Positions 8,268 to 17,639 of a stretch of DNA of 64,000 nucleotides are shown here, one piece after another (the stretch's first letter is position 1; each line of letters opens with the position of its first letter). A model generated the notes under the pieces. The model was not told the origin of the DNA, made no database searches, and worked only from the letters and a program-made list of their open reading frames with translations. This DNA is from Saprospiraceae bacterium (GTDB lineage: Bacteria > Bacteroidota > Bacteroidia > Chitinophagales > Saprospiraceae). The stretch is taken from NCBI GenBank assembly GCA_016715105.1, contig JADKBO010000008.1:1-64000 (forward strand), read 5' to 3'. The translations under genes and the position numbers were made by a program.

Positions 8268-9259
8268 ATTTTATTTTCAAATTTCATTGTATACTTTAAA
8301 TGTTGTTTTGTACTTATTAATTATTTTCATAAAATCACGCTAAAAATTACTTACTTAAGTTTAGGTATTAAAAATTGGAATAAATATGGATTATTTTTTT
8401 AATAAATCATCTTTAGTGATTAGTTTTCTTACTAAATCGTTAATATCAATTTCAAATAGTTCGTTGATTTGGAGAGTTACTTAATAATTCTACTCCCATT
8501 ATCTTTGCCTTTGGGTGGGTATCAACCAATTTTTTGATACTTGCTCAAATAATTGTCCAAAAGTTTGATAGTTATCCTTTGCTTTTTCATTAGTGAGCGT
8601 GTTGTAAGTTATTATTGAAAATGTAGTTTGAGCAATCTGGACATGAAGTAGCATAGCATATATCTTGTGGTAATAAATTATAAAAGACACGTACCCCATA
8701 GTTAAAGGATAACCCAATTGAAATATCATCAGCAAACCATAGAAAGTATGAGTAGCAAATCTTATATTTGGAGAAAAAGCGATACCTGTCTGCTCAAATC
8801 TATTTTTAAAGGTCTATAAATATTTTAAAATTAAAAAAAAATGAAATTTGGTCATTACTCCTTAATAATGTAGCTATTATCAATACTTCTTCAACTCCTT
8901 TTCCATGAAATTCTGAGGGTAAGAGTTTTTAATACGACCACAAAAGGGAAAGTTGTTTCATTGAGGTTCATAAATGAGATATAGAATAAATTAATAAATT
9001 TCCTTAGTGTATAGATGTTTTAATAAAAGATATGGGCTTAAAACTATGAAAAGGGGAAATTATTTTCAAACTTCCAACTCGATTAAACGCACAACAATCT
9101 TATCAATAAAGTTCATGCCTTAGATCTCACTTCGAATTTCAAACTTATAAATACAATTCAGAATCCACTTAGCCAACTCATTATTGATGAAAAATAACAG
9201 AAATCCCTTAGCTTTGAGTTGGATTTGTATAAACACAAATACTTCACCAATTTCTTACG
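8268..9259. other. AT-rich intergenic stretch between the kinase operon and the dynamin-like gene
   Basis: Nearly 1 kb has no intact gene. It contains the degraded minus-strand fragment described at 8391-8813. Another minus-strand fragment (about 8886-8970) can be read as RIKNSYPQNFMEKELKKY before a stop, and looks like the end of a lost gene. The rest is AT-rich with no recognised repeat. The promoter of the kinase operon should lie in the right part, but I saw no clear TAnnTTTG box there. Confidence 0.4.
8391..8813 (-). pseudogene. Degraded fragment of an unknown gene
   Basis: A frame without a usable ATG runs from 8813 to about 8545 and encodes a partly hydrophobic stretch (TMGYVSFIIYYHKIYAMLLH...). 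It then appears to continue in a second frame (LVDTHPKAKIMGVELLSN) and back in a third (TLQINELFEIDINDLVRKL) to a TAA at 8391-8393. Two single-base indels, at the A-run near 8533 and near 8475, would join these into one C-terminus. The amphipathic helical ending is convincing as once-coding sequence. I do not recognise the family. Confidence 0.35.
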
Positions 9260-11002
9260 ATGAAAAATCATATTGATCAAAAGTTTCCCCAATTGGTAGC
9301 CGATTTGAGTGGCACCATTCAAAAACTTGAAAGACTGACTACTTTGGTGAGACACCAAGAGATGCATGAAACGGTTGCAAATATCATGATGCAATTGGAG
9401 GCTCCTTTTACTTTTGTGATTGTAGGAGAAGTAAAAGCTGGCAAAAGTAGTTTTATCAACGCATTGTTGGAGTCTGAGAAAGATATTTGTAAAGTGGCGC
9501 CATCACCGATGACTGACACCATACAGCAAATTATTTATGGGGAAGAAGAATCGGTTGTCCACCTTTCTGAACACATCAAACGCATCACAGCTCCTTTTGA
9601 AATATTGAAAGAAATTGCCATTGTGGATACACCAGGTACCAATACCATCATGGCACACCATCAAGAGATCACAGAAAAGTTTATTCCTTATTCAGATCTC
9701 ATCGTATTTGTCTTTGAAGCCAAAAACCCCTACAGACAATCTGCCTGGGAATTTTTTGACTACATCAATACAGAGTGGCAACGCAAAATCATCTTCGTTT
9801 TGCAACAAAAAGACTTGATGAATGAAGCAGATCTGGCCATCAATAAAGAAGGTGTTTTTGACCACGCCATCAAAAAAGGAATCGTAAATCCGAAGGTTTT
9901 TGCAGTCTCAGCAAAATTGGAAAAAGAAGGTTTTATTGAAATCAGCGGCTATAAAGAGCTCAGAAAATACATTGGTGACAACATTACCAATGGAAAAGCT
10001 CCTTACCTCAAACTTTCCAATACCATCAATACAGCAGATCGCATCAACGATACCATCAGAAAAAGTCTGGATTTGAGAAAACAGCAATTTGATTTGGATG
10101 TTGCTTTCCGGAAAGAAATAAGTGAAACACTTGATCATCAAGAAAAGAAAACAACCAACCAGGTAGCTCAATTGGTGGAGAATCTAGTGGCGACATACGA
10201 TAAAATTACGGATAAAAAATACAAAGAACTGGAAGATGGTCTTTCTTTCTTCACGGTTTTCAAAAGGGCTTTTTCTTCCATATTTGGAAATGATACCAAT
10301 TTAAAAGATTGGTTAGGAAATCATGCAAAAGACTTTGAATTGCAACTCAATACGTCTTTGAAAGATAAATTGCAGACGGGAATCTTGGATGTAGCCGATA
10401 ATATCCAAATGATGGGCAAATTGGTGGATGCCAAAATCAAAACCAGCACAACTGTATTGACTGATTCTGATGAAATTTTTGCAGATATTGCCGAACGTAG
10501 AGCGAATGTTTTGCGCGATTTGCAAACCTCTTTCCACCAATTCATGAGCAAATCTGAAAACTTTTATGATGAAACCATTCTGAAAGAAACTTCCAAAATG
10601 GCTCCTAACCTAGCTGCAGGTGGGGGAATTGCCATCATTGGCGTCATCATCACCGCATTGGTCAACAGCGCAGTTTTTGATATTACTGGTGGGATATTGA
10701 CAACCGTTGGAGTTTTATTTGCGGGCGTTTCACTTGGACTCAACCGAAGAAAAATCCTCAATAAATACAGTGAGGAAATTACCAAAGGAAGGATGATGCT
10801 AGAAGGTGAAATCACAGACAAACTCAGTGACTATACGCACAAAATCAAAGATAAAATAGATAGCAACTTCATCACTTTTGATAAACATCTGGAGAATGAG
10901 CAAAATGCCATTGATGAGATGAAAAGCATTCACAAAGAAGTGCATGAAAAACTTGCATTGAGCAGTGTAAGCATCAAAGAAATGCTAAACTCAAACAACT
11001 GA
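9260..11002 (+). CDS. Dynamin-family GTPase (bacterial dynamin-like protein)
   Basis: The 580-residue protein has the P-loop GEVKAGKSS (56-64), a G2-like MTDT, the G3 motif DTPG (123-126) and a G4-like LQQKD. After the GTPase domain comes a long helical region. Two hydrophobic segments (about 450-495, starting LAAGGGIAIIGVIITALV) would be the membrane paddle, and a final helix follows. Length and order fit bacterial dynamin-like proteins, which oligomerise on membranes and remodel or protect them. The gene starts at a clear ATG and stands alone on its strand, with an outer-membrane protein 48 bases downstream. Some family members act in stress or phage tolerance. That possibility is worth noting beside the kinase/FHA island but is not shown here. 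Confidence 0.88.
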   Translation: MKNHIDQKFPQLVADLSGTIQKLERLTTLVRHQEMHETVANIMMQLEAPFTFVIVGEVKAGKSSFINALLESEKDICKVAPSPMTDTIQQIIYGEEESVVHLSEHIKRITAPFEILKEIAIVDTPGTNTIMAHHQEITEKFIPYSDLIVFVFEAKNPYRQSAWEFFDYINTEWQRKIIFVLQQKDLMNEADLAINKEGVFDHAIKKGIVNPKVFAVSAKLEKEGFIEISGYKELRKYIGDNITNGKAPYLKLSNTINTADRINDTIRKSLDLRKQQFDLDVAFRKEISETLDHQEKKTTNQVAQLVENLVATYDKITDKKYKELEDGLSFFTVFKRAFSSIFGNDTNLKDWLGNHAKDFELQLNTSLKDKLQTGILDVADNIQMMGKLVDAKIKTSTTVLTDSDEIFADIAERRANVLRDLQTSFHQFMSKSENFYDETILKETSKMAPNLAAGGGIAIIGVIITALVNSAVFDITGGILTTVGVLFAGVSLGLNRRKILNKYSEEITKGRMMLEGEITDKLSDYTHKIKDKIDSNFITFDKHLENEQNAIDEMKSIHKEVHEKLALSSVSIKEMLNSNN

Positions 11003-11050
11003 TGCAACAATTTTACATAAATAACCGTCTTACATAAAAACACATATCTC

Positions 11051-11683
11051 ATGAGTCTGAGGCAATATACTTTTGCATTGATTTTCTTATTTTTTGGAGC
11101 ACAAACTGTCAGTGCACAATTTGGCATAGGTTTGACTTTCAACAATGATATTTACCATCGTTTTACCAATCCAAAAGTAACCGAGGACGATGCATACAGA
11201 TCTGCAGGTAGTGCCATCCTTAATTTTGCCATTGGCCCAAAAATTTGGGTAGGCGGTAATAATGTTTCACTTTCTGTAGAAGGGCTTGCTGGAATTGGTG
11301 TTTTGGGATTTGCTGTCAAGGATTACAAAGGCATGGGAACATCCTATTTTCCAATCATGGCCAAACTCAATTTCAATGGTTTATCTGCTTTGGATAAAGA
11401 AGGTAGAGTTGGTTTTTTTGTAGGCGGAGGCATTCAATATTCTCGCACAGAACTTTATGGCTTAAGAGATTCATACGCTGTAGAAGGTACTACCAGATCT
11501 TTATTTCCAACCTATGTAGCACAAGTTGGATGTGGTTTTGGCATCAGTGGTTTTGCACTTGCAGGAACGCTCAAATATGGTTGGAATAAAGAAACAAAAG
11601 CAAATGTTATGGCACTTGGAATGCAATGGGATTTCAATGCACCGATGCTTAAAAAGATAGCAAATCCTGCTTCTGCTTTGTAA
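11051..11683 (+). CDS. Putative outer-membrane beta-barrel protein
   Basis: A signal peptide (RQYTFALIFLFFGAQTVSAQ) is followed by about 190 residues of alternating polar and hydrophobic strands with many Gly and aromatic residues. Typical stretches are FGIGLTFNNDIYHRF, VSLSVEGLAGIGVLGFAV and GVGFFVGGGIQYS-like segments. This pattern fits a small 8-strand outer-membrane barrel. The C-terminal end (NPASAL) lacks the usual terminal Phe. It follows the dynamin-like gene by 48 bases and may be co-transcribed. No specific function can be assigned. Confidence 0.6.
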   Translation: MSLRQYTFALIFLFFGAQTVSAQFGIGLTFNNDIYHRFTNPKVTEDDAYRSAGSAILNFAIGPKIWVGGNNVSLSVEGLAGIGVLGFAVKDYKGMGTSYFPIMAKLNFNGLSALDKEGRVGFFVGGGIQYSRTELYGLRDSYAVEGTTRSLFPTYVAQVGCGFGISGFALAGTLKYGWNKETKANVMALGMQWDFNAPMLKKIANPASAL

Positions 11684-11695
11684 AGAGTACTAACT

Positions 11696-12652
11696 TTATT
11701 GTATTTTGAGAGGGAAGAGTTTTTTATTTCCCAATTCTAATACACCAAATCCGTTTTTTATATTCGAGGTTACATTTATTGGTGTAGCAAATGGGTTTTC
11801 TCCATTATCAAAATAATTGCTGACACTGTGGTCATATTCGTAATACGCTTTTGACATATTAATAACCTGCATGGTCGCGCCTACAATACTATCATTACTA
11901 TCGAAAACTCTTCTGGTTTGACAAGTATAAAGTTTTCTTCCATCACTTATTTCTTGCTTCATCAATGACCCCTGAGTTCCATTTATTGCTCTAGGGTCAA
12001 TCAAATCACATGGTGATTTTGACGTTTGTTTTCTTCTTTCAAGGCAGATAAGCTCACCTTTCTCATTCGAGCTAAAGCTAAAACATTGTTCACCTTCAAT
12101 AATTATGCTTTGGTTGAAATACTGGGCTTTAGACTCATTTGGTACATAATAAAAATTAACTTTCATCATCTCTTCTCCTTGTTCGTCCCGGCCGCCATCC
12201 AAAATAAAAGTTCCATCCTCAATTATTGGGCTATTTGGTACCGTGTCAGTGGCATAAATGTCATTATATCCATTACCTGATGCTTTAATTTCTATAACAT
12301 CACCCGGCACAAGTGGAGAATTAAAATGTGCTTTGTACTCTATAGTTTCTTGTCCACTTATTTGAGAGAAAGTAGGCTCTTCTGTAATTTGACAATTTAA
12401 TCCATTCAATAAAACAGCTAATGAAAGATCTTCAACCAAAGGGAATTCCTTAGCATCCAAAACGGCTAAACTACCTTTGATATTCATAACAAGTGCTGTA
12501 TCACCAGCAAACGCCCTAGAAACCAAGCTGATCCTTTTATCATGTTGGGGAGGGTCGATTTCAATAGTTGTATCAAAAAAGTCTTCGCATGAAATCAAAA
12601 AGCATGCAGAAAAAGCGATTGGCAAAAAATAAAATATTTGGTTTGCTTTCAT
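11696..12652 (-). CDS. DUF4249-family outer-membrane lipoprotein
   Basis: The protein begins with a lipoprotein signal peptide ending at a lipobox (CFLISC, Cys22). The next part has the DUF4249 layout: an acidic N-terminus (EDFFDTTIEIDPP), an Ig-like beta-rich part with SLAVLLNG and PGDVIEIKASGNGY, and a C-terminal beta domain. The length of 318 residues is within the family range. DUF4249 genes are typically found directly after TonB receptors, as here, where the receptor ends 13 bases upstream on the same strand. The pair is probably one operon in which the lipoprotein is a surface partner of the receptor. The ligand is unknown. Confidence 0.75.
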   Translation of the reverse strand: MKANQIFYFLPIAFSACFLISCEDFFDTTIEIDPPQHDKRISLVSRAFAGDTALVMNIKGSLAVLDAKEFPLVEDLSLAVLLNGLNCQITEEPTFSQISGQETIEYKAHFNSPLVPGDVIEIKASGNGYNDIYATDTVPNSPIIEDGTFILDGGRDEQGEEMMKVNFYYVPNESKAQYFNQSIIIEGEQCFSFSSNEKGELICLERRKQTSKSPCDLIDPRAINGTQGSLMKQEISDGRKLYTCQTRRVFDSNDSIVGATMQVINMSKAYYEYDHSVSNYFDNGENPFATPINVTSNIKNGFGVLELGNKKLFPLKIQ

Positions 12653-12664
12653 GATTTTTTTAAT

Positions 12665-15052
12665 TTAAAAGTTAGCAGTCCAAGTGATGTAAGGAACCAA
12701 TGGAAATAATGCGGTTTGTTTCAACACGCGTTTGGTATTTCCTGTAATTTCATCATAAGTATTGCCATAATATAAGAAAAAGGGATTGTTATTTGCGTAT
12801 GCATTGTAAGCACCAAAAGACCAAACTCTTTCATAATTTTTTTTCTTTTTGGTGAAATTCACACCGATATCCAATCGATGGTAAGACCGCATTCTGAAAT
12901 TATTCCTATTACCAAAAACCTCAATATCATTGCCCGAATAGCCAAAAAATTCATTATCAGTTTGAGGTAATGTGCCATCATATCTTGTTCCAGCTAAGGT
13001 TACCGCATTTCCTGTACTGAATACCCAAGTTGCTGCTAGGTTAATTTTTGGTGTAATGTTATAATTACCCACGATGGAAAAATCATGTCGCCGGTCAAAT
13101 CGATAAGGAAATCGTGCACCATTATCAATATCGGGAAAATTGCGATATGTCCACGACAAGGTGTAACCTACCCAACCAGACAACCTCCCTTCTTTCTTTT
13201 GAAGAAATAATTCCGTACCGTAGGCATCGCCCTTTCCTTGCACCACCCTATTTTGCCAGTCATCAGTTTGAAATACACCGGCTCCATCTTTGTACGCAAC
13301 CAAGTTATTCATCTTTTTATAATATACTTCTACACTCAATTCATAAGCATCATTGATGGTTTTTGCTGTGCCAAATGCAGCTTGCCAGGAGTCTTGTGGT
13401 TTGATTTTAGCAGTAGATGGCACCCACAAATCTGTCGGTAAACCAATCCCTTCAAAGGAAAGCAGATTGATGTATTGCCGCATAGTCGCAAAAGAAGCCT
13501 TCATGCTCCAATCCTTTGGCAATAAAAATCTGCTACTAACCCGAGGTTGAAGCGAAAAATAAGACTCTTCATTCAATAAAAAACTTGAAAAATGGAGACC
13601 TGCATTGACTTTCATATTTTTTGAAATATTCCAATCATCTTCAACATATAAACCTGTTTCCACAGCACCAATATTTGCCTGACCAATAGTATCCTTAAAT
13701 GAAAAATTTTCATTGGACGACTCATTGTACAAACTAAATTCCCCTGGTTTGAAAGTGTGTTTGATCACATTTGCTCCAAAACGAATGAAATGATTGGGAT
13801 TTGGAACATAATCAACGTCTACTTTCAGTCCTAAATCTTCAATTCCTGAAATATAATTCAAACCAAAAGCATCTACATAATCTGGATCACTGGACCTATT
13901 GCTACCAAACTCAAAATCTGTTTTCAATCGATAATCACTGTAGGTTGCCATAGTATTGACAAACATCTTGGGACTGATGACGTGATTCCATCTGAGTGCG
14001 GTTGTAAAATTCCCCCAAGCCAAGGAGTTATCAGCAAAGTCCCGTGTATCGCCTTCCAAATCTTTTGTTTTGAAAAAAAATCGATCTCTGCCGCCATATG
14101 AGCTCAAATACAAGCGGTCCTTATCTGAAAATTTATGGTTGATTTTGGCATTGAGGTCATAGAAATAATAACCTACTGATCCATCTTGTCCTTCATTTTT
14201 GAAACCCTTTTTGATAAATGGTCTGGCCAAAACATCTAAATAGGTTCGTCTTCCTGATACAATAAATGAAGTTTTTCCTTTATTAATCGGACCCTCCAGC
14301 GTTAGTTTGGAAGATATCAAACCGATAGATGCTGTACCTTTGAATTCATTGATGTTTCCATCTTTCATGTTTATTTCAAGTACGGAAGAAAGCCTTCCAC
14401 CATATCTTGCCGGATAACCACCTTTGATGAGTTTCACATCCTTGATGGCGTCGGCATTAAAGACAGAAAAGAAACCAAACAAGTGAGAAGCATTGTATAC
14501 CGGCACACCATCTAATAAAATCAAGTTTTGATCCGGTCCGCCACCTCTGACATACAAACCGCTTTGTCCTTCGCCACCAGATTTAACTCCGGGCAATAAT
14601 TGTAAAGCTTTCAAAACATCCACTTCACCTAGTAGCGCTGGGACTTTTTTGAGCTGAGCCATAGGCACTTCCGCCACACTCATTTGAGTTTCACGTTCTA
14701 TACGTTTATTCTTTTCAGCAACTACTTCCACCGCATCTAAAGTAATGCTTGCAGTGAGATCAACATTGATGCTTTGATTGGCAGAAAGGTTGATTTTTCT
14801 CACTTCATTTTGATATCCGATATAGGAAAAAGTGATTTCAACTGACTGATTTCCAGGTAATGACAAACTATAAAAACCATAATTATTGGTAATGGTGCCT
14901 TCGCCGGTGGCTTCGTTGTAAACGTTGGCTCCTATCAATTTTTCACCGGAACTTAAGTCCTGGATGTATCCTGAAATGGTGAATGTTTGTGAAAAGATTT
15001 TTGAGATAGACAAGCAAAAAAAGCACAAAAGGTAAATTTTCTTCATACTCAT
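12665..15052 (-). CDS. TonB-dependent outer-membrane receptor with carboxypeptidase-like regulatory domain
   Basis: The 795-residue protein has a signal peptide (ending KIFSQ) and a CarboxypepD_reg-like domain (ISGYIQDLSSGEKLIGANVY ... IGYQNEV). A plug domain follows (LGEVDVLKALQLLPGVKSGG, SGLYVRGGGPDQNLILLDG, FNADAIKDVKLIKGGYPARY), then a long beta-barrel ending in Phe (YITWTANF). An in-frame ATG two codons in (15046) is an equally good start. It lies upstream of the DUF4249 lipoprotein in one operon. It lacks the SusC-type DEVVVIGYGT box, so it is a classical receptor rather than a SusC. The substrate is not evident. Confidence 0.9.
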   Translation of the reverse strand: MSMKKIYLLCFFCLSISKIFSQTFTISGYIQDLSSGEKLIGANVYNEATGEGTITNNYGFYSLSLPGNQSVEITFSYIGYQNEVRKINLSANQSINVDLTASITLDAVEVVAEKNKRIERETQMSVAEVPMAQLKKVPALLGEVDVLKALQLLPGVKSGGEGQSGLYVRGGGPDQNLILLDGVPVYNASHLFGFFSVFNADAIKDVKLIKGGYPARYGGRLSSVLEINMKDGNINEFKGTASIGLISSKLTLEGPINKGKTSFIVSGRRTYLDVLARPFIKKGFKNEGQDGSVGYYFYDLNAKINHKFSDKDRLYLSSYGGRDRFFFKTKDLEGDTRDFADNSLAWGNFTTALRWNHVISPKMFVNTMATYSDYRLKTDFEFGSNRSSDPDYVDAFGLNYISGIEDLGLKVDVDYVPNPNHFIRFGANVIKHTFKPGEFSLYNESSNENFSFKDTIGQANIGAVETGLYVEDDWNISKNMKVNAGLHFSSFLLNEESYFSLQPRVSSRFLLPKDWSMKASFATMRQYINLLSFEGIGLPTDLWVPSTAKIKPQDSWQAAFGTAKTINDAYELSVEVYYKKMNNLVAYKDGAGVFQTDDWQNRVVQGKGDAYGTELFLQKKEGRLSGWVGYTLSWTYRNFPDIDNGARFPYRFDRRHDFSIVGNYNITPKINLAATWVFSTGNAVTLAGTRYDGTLPQTDNEFFGYSGNDIEVFGNRNNFRMRSYHRLDIGVNFTKKKKNYERVWSFGAYNAYANNNPFFLYYGNTYDEITGNTKRVLKQTALFPLVPYITWTANF

Positions 15053-15169
15053 TTTTTATTTTTCAATTAGGATTTAAAATTTTTGGGCGTTAATGATTGA
15101 CAAATGCAGCATAATTCGGGGTTTAGTTTAAATTAATTAGGGTTATTTGTTCATATTTTTTTTCTGTAA

Positions 15170-16156
15170 TTATTTATTCAACGCAAAAATTGCATTTACA
15201 TTTTGTAGATATCTTTTGGTGTCTACCATTTTACCAGCTTTCACTTTTTGCAATATGGCCAATTGGCGTGGAGATAAAAAGGCATCTGGAGAGGTACGGT
15301 TCCCGATGGCACTATTGACTTTTGTGGCTTGAATCGGTGTCATAGGCACAGAGGCATAATCACTATTTTTTAAGTAATAATGGACGTCTTTATCGATTCT
15401 ATAAGTTTCAAGTGGTTTCACCTTTACATTCAACTTATGAGCTGCTCCGACTATTTCTTTTTCTGAACCATGGACTGCGTCTGCATTATCCGATTTCTTG
15501 GCATTTTGAATAATGGTAGAGGCATTGGTAACATTTTCATCGTAGACTACTTTTACCACTTCATGGCCTTGACTGTAGCCAGGTTCTGTGTATAAAATGC
15601 CTTTCTGGCCTCCAATATTTTTCTCACCAGACCAGAAACAATACATTTCCAGCGTAATTTCTTTTGCCTGGCCATTTAATTCTGATTCCAATAATCGAGC
15701 ATATTCTGGAACTAATTTACCACTTTGAAAAATGCCTTTATTTAAGTATGAAATGACAGAACCTGGTTCATACTTAGAAGCATGCCTTGGAATGATGTCC
15801 TTCCCTTTGCCACCTACGATTCTCAAAACTGGGTTATTCCATGATGGCTCTCCAAACTTGGTAAGCATTTTAGCATCTTCACCTTTCAGGTTGTTGTAAA
15901 CAACTACTGGGACAAAATAAGTCTCAATGAGCTCTGCAATCAACGCATGACTCATGACCTCATTTCCAAACTTTTTGCAAGTTGAGCAACCAGGAATTTC
16001 TTGGAAGAATAGCAAAATGGGCTTTTGAGAAGCTGCGGATTTCGTTTGGGCTGTTTTAAAATCGCGCAACCAAGTCACCTTGCCCAACTCTTCAGGAATC
16101 TGGGCATTTAATTGAAAACTGAAATAAACCAAGAAACATACCGCTAATCTCTTCAT
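15170..16156 (-). CDS. Secreted VPGUxxT-like thioredoxin-fold protein fused to an MsrA-like domain
   Basis: I chose the ATG at 16156 (MKRLAVCFLVYFSFQLNAQ) because it starts a clean signal peptide; an upstream ATG at 16198 adds 14 residues. The first domain is thioredoxin-like with EIPGCSTCKKFG, which resembles the VPG(U/C)xxT family, with Cys where some members have selenocysteine. The second part reads YCFWSGEKNIGGQKGILYTE and EVVKVVYDEN. This parallels the GCFW...EVVxVxYDP signature of peptide-methionine (S)-sulfoxide reductase and keeps the CFW cysteine. The tail (MTPIQATKVNSAIGNRTSPD ... LSPRQLAILQKV) resembles the region after the MsrA core. A periplasmic thiol/methionine repair role is inferred. 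It stands alone, downstream of no obvious operon partner. Confidence 0.65.
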   Translation of the reverse strand: MKRLAVCFLVYFSFQLNAQIPEELGKVTWLRDFKTAQTKSAASQKPILLFFQEIPGCSTCKKFGNEVMSHALIAELIETYFVPVVVYNNLKGEDAKMLTKFGEPSWNNPVLRIVGGKGKDIIPRHASKYEPGSVISYLNKGIFQSGKLVPEYARLLESELNGQAKEITLEMYCFWSGEKNIGGQKGILYTEPGYSQGHEVVKVVYDENVTNASTIIQNAKKSDNADAVHGSEKEIVGAAHKLNVKVKPLETYRIDKDVHYYLKNSDYASVPMTPIQATKVNSAIGNRTSPDAFLSPRQLAILQKVKAGKMVDTKRYLQNVNAIFALNK

Positions 16157-16334
16157 AATAGTATACTTTGCCAGTAAAGTCAATTTTACAATGTTCATAG
16201 ACAGATTTTGAGTTACTAAAAGACGGTCGAATTTTCTACTTACGTAGATTTTATTTACTAGTCTATCGATATTAACGATCCTTAAGGAATTTTATGGCGA
16301 TCAAATGCAATTATTAAAATAAAACTAACAAATC

Positions 16335-17177
16335 ATGACAAATACCAGAATTAATATCCCTCAGTTTGGCTTTCCCAAAGTGTGGATTTTTGTAGTAATC
16401 GGCATTATTTTAGCCTTAATTCTATCCAGATCTATCTTTTATACGATTGATGCGGGAAAAGGCGGCGTGATATTCAAACCTTTTTCGGGAGGACTTGACA
16501 CCAAAACGATCTATGGCGAAGGGTTTCATCTTGTTGCTCCTTGGAACAAAATGTATGTTTACGATGTGCGGATCAACGAAGAATTTGAAAAAATGGACGT
16601 TTTGAGTAAAAATGGATTGAACATTGAAGTAGAATTATCGTACCGTTTTGCTGCAAATGCTTCAGAAATTGGGGCATTACACAAAGAAATCGGTCCGGAA
16701 TACGTATCAAGGATTGTAAAACCTGAAATCAGGTCTGCAACCAGAGAAGTCATTGGTCAATACTTACCAGAAGAATTGTACTCAACTAAAAGAGAGGCTA
16801 TTCAAGATGAAATATTTCTCAAAACAAAAGCAGCTGTGTCAAGCAAACATGTCATAATCGATGCTGTTTTGATACGTTCTGTGCAATTGCCCGCAAAACT
16901 CAAAAATGCGATTGAAATGAAATTGGAGGAAGAGCAATTGGCATTCCAGTATGAATTCAAACTGGACAGAGAACGCAAAGAAGCTGAAAGAAGAATCATT
17001 GAAGCCAAAGCGAAAGCAGACGCCAATCAAATTTTAAATGCTTCACTTACAGATAAAATCCTGAAAGACAAAGGTATTGAAGCGACTCTTGATCTAGCAA
17101 AATCACCCAACGCTAAAGTCGTCATTATTGGGGAAGCTGGTAAAGGCGGTTTACCTTTGATTTTGGGTGGGAATTAA
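16335..17177 (+). CDS. SPFH/prohibitin-family membrane protein
   Basis: One N-terminal membrane segment (VWIFVVIGIILALILSRSIF) is followed by an SPFH/Band 7 domain: DAGKGGVIFKPFSGGLDTKT, YGEGFHLVAPWNKMYVYDVR, LNIEVELSYRF. A long charged coiled coil follows (LEEEQLAFQYEFKLDRERKE AERRIIEAKAKAD), then a Gly-rich end. The 280-residue length is typical of bacterial prohibitins, which form ring-like assemblies in the inner membrane. The gene is preceded by about 130 bases of AT-rich DNA and followed by a strong hairpin terminator (17186-17223), so it appears monocistronic. Confidence 0.88.
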   Translation: MTNTRINIPQFGFPKVWIFVVIGIILALILSRSIFYTIDAGKGGVIFKPFSGGLDTKTIYGEGFHLVAPWNKMYVYDVRINEEFEKMDVLSKNGLNIEVELSYRFAANASEIGALHKEIGPEYVSRIVKPEIRSATREVIGQYLPEELYSTKREAIQDEIFLKTKAAVSSKHVIIDAVLIRSVQLPAKLKNAIEMKLEEEQLAFQYEFKLDRERKEAERRIIEAKAKADANQILNASLTDKILKDKGIEATLDLAKSPNAKVVIIGEAGKGGLPLILGGN

Positions 17178-17185
17178 AATCAAAC

Positions 17186-17223
17186 AAAAAGGTGGCAATA
17201 CAAGGTATTTTTGCCGCCTTTTT
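17186..17223 (+). terminator. Rho-independent terminator after the prohibitin gene
   Basis: The sequence AAAAAGGTGGCAA (17186-17198) pairs with TTGCCGCCTTTTT (17211-17223), giving 13 bp with one G-T pair and a 12-nt loop. It is followed by TGTTTT. The A/T tails on both sides would let it end transcription of both the prohibitin gene and the convergent minus-strand gene ending at 17236. Confidence 0.8.
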
Positions 17224-17235
17224 GTTTTAATATTT

Positions 17236-17616
17236 TCACACGATGTCCCCGCCCCTGTTTTTGTGGTTGTCTGAGTTGATATCATACAAGTGATAAACAA
17301 TGAGAGATATTCCACCAAAAACCAACATGCTGGAAAAAACTCCTGCAGGCTCTGAATCAAAGATAGAATCTATGATCACACCTACAATCAAACCAAGGCC
17401 AAGCCCCACAAAAAGCAATCCTACTTTCAAAGTACTGTTGCCTTTTTCTTTTTTAATTTCTTCCACGGTATTTGCGAAAATGCTGGCATCTTTATTATTT
17501 TCTAACAAAGCCATTCTTTCTATGTGGCGGCTTCTGTAATAATAAACAATAAAGGTGATGATTGCACCCCAAAAACCTGCTATCGCAACAATAGGAATTA
17601 ATAATTCTGGTCCCAT
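17236..17616 (-). CDS. Small integral membrane protein of unknown function
   Basis: The 126-residue protein has three predicted membrane segments: LLIPIVAIAGFWGAIITFIV, then VGLLFVGLGLGLIVGVIID, then MLVFGGISLIVYHL. Between the first and second is a charged loop with RHIERMALLENNKDASIFAN. This layout resembles small DUF6249-like membrane proteins often found with anti-sigma factors, but I cannot assign a family with confidence. It is convergent with the prohibitin gene and shares its terminator hairpin. Confidence 0.6.
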   Translation of the reverse strand: MGPELLIPIVAIAGFWGAIITFIVYYYRSRHIERMALLENNKDASIFANTVEEIKKEKGNSTLKVGLLFVGLGLGLIVGVIIDSIFDSEPAGVFSSMLVFGGISLIVYHLYDINSDNHKNRGGDIV

Positions 17617-17639
17617 AATATTTTTTTATTTATGAGTAG

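Noticed and set aside
13114..13550. Plus-strand open frames inside the TonB receptor
   Set aside because: They are shadows of the receptor coding sequence and have no initiation context or domain.
15170..16156. Selenocysteine (UGA) in the VPGUxxT-like motif
   Set aside because: The codon at this position encodes Cys, and the frame has no internal TGA.
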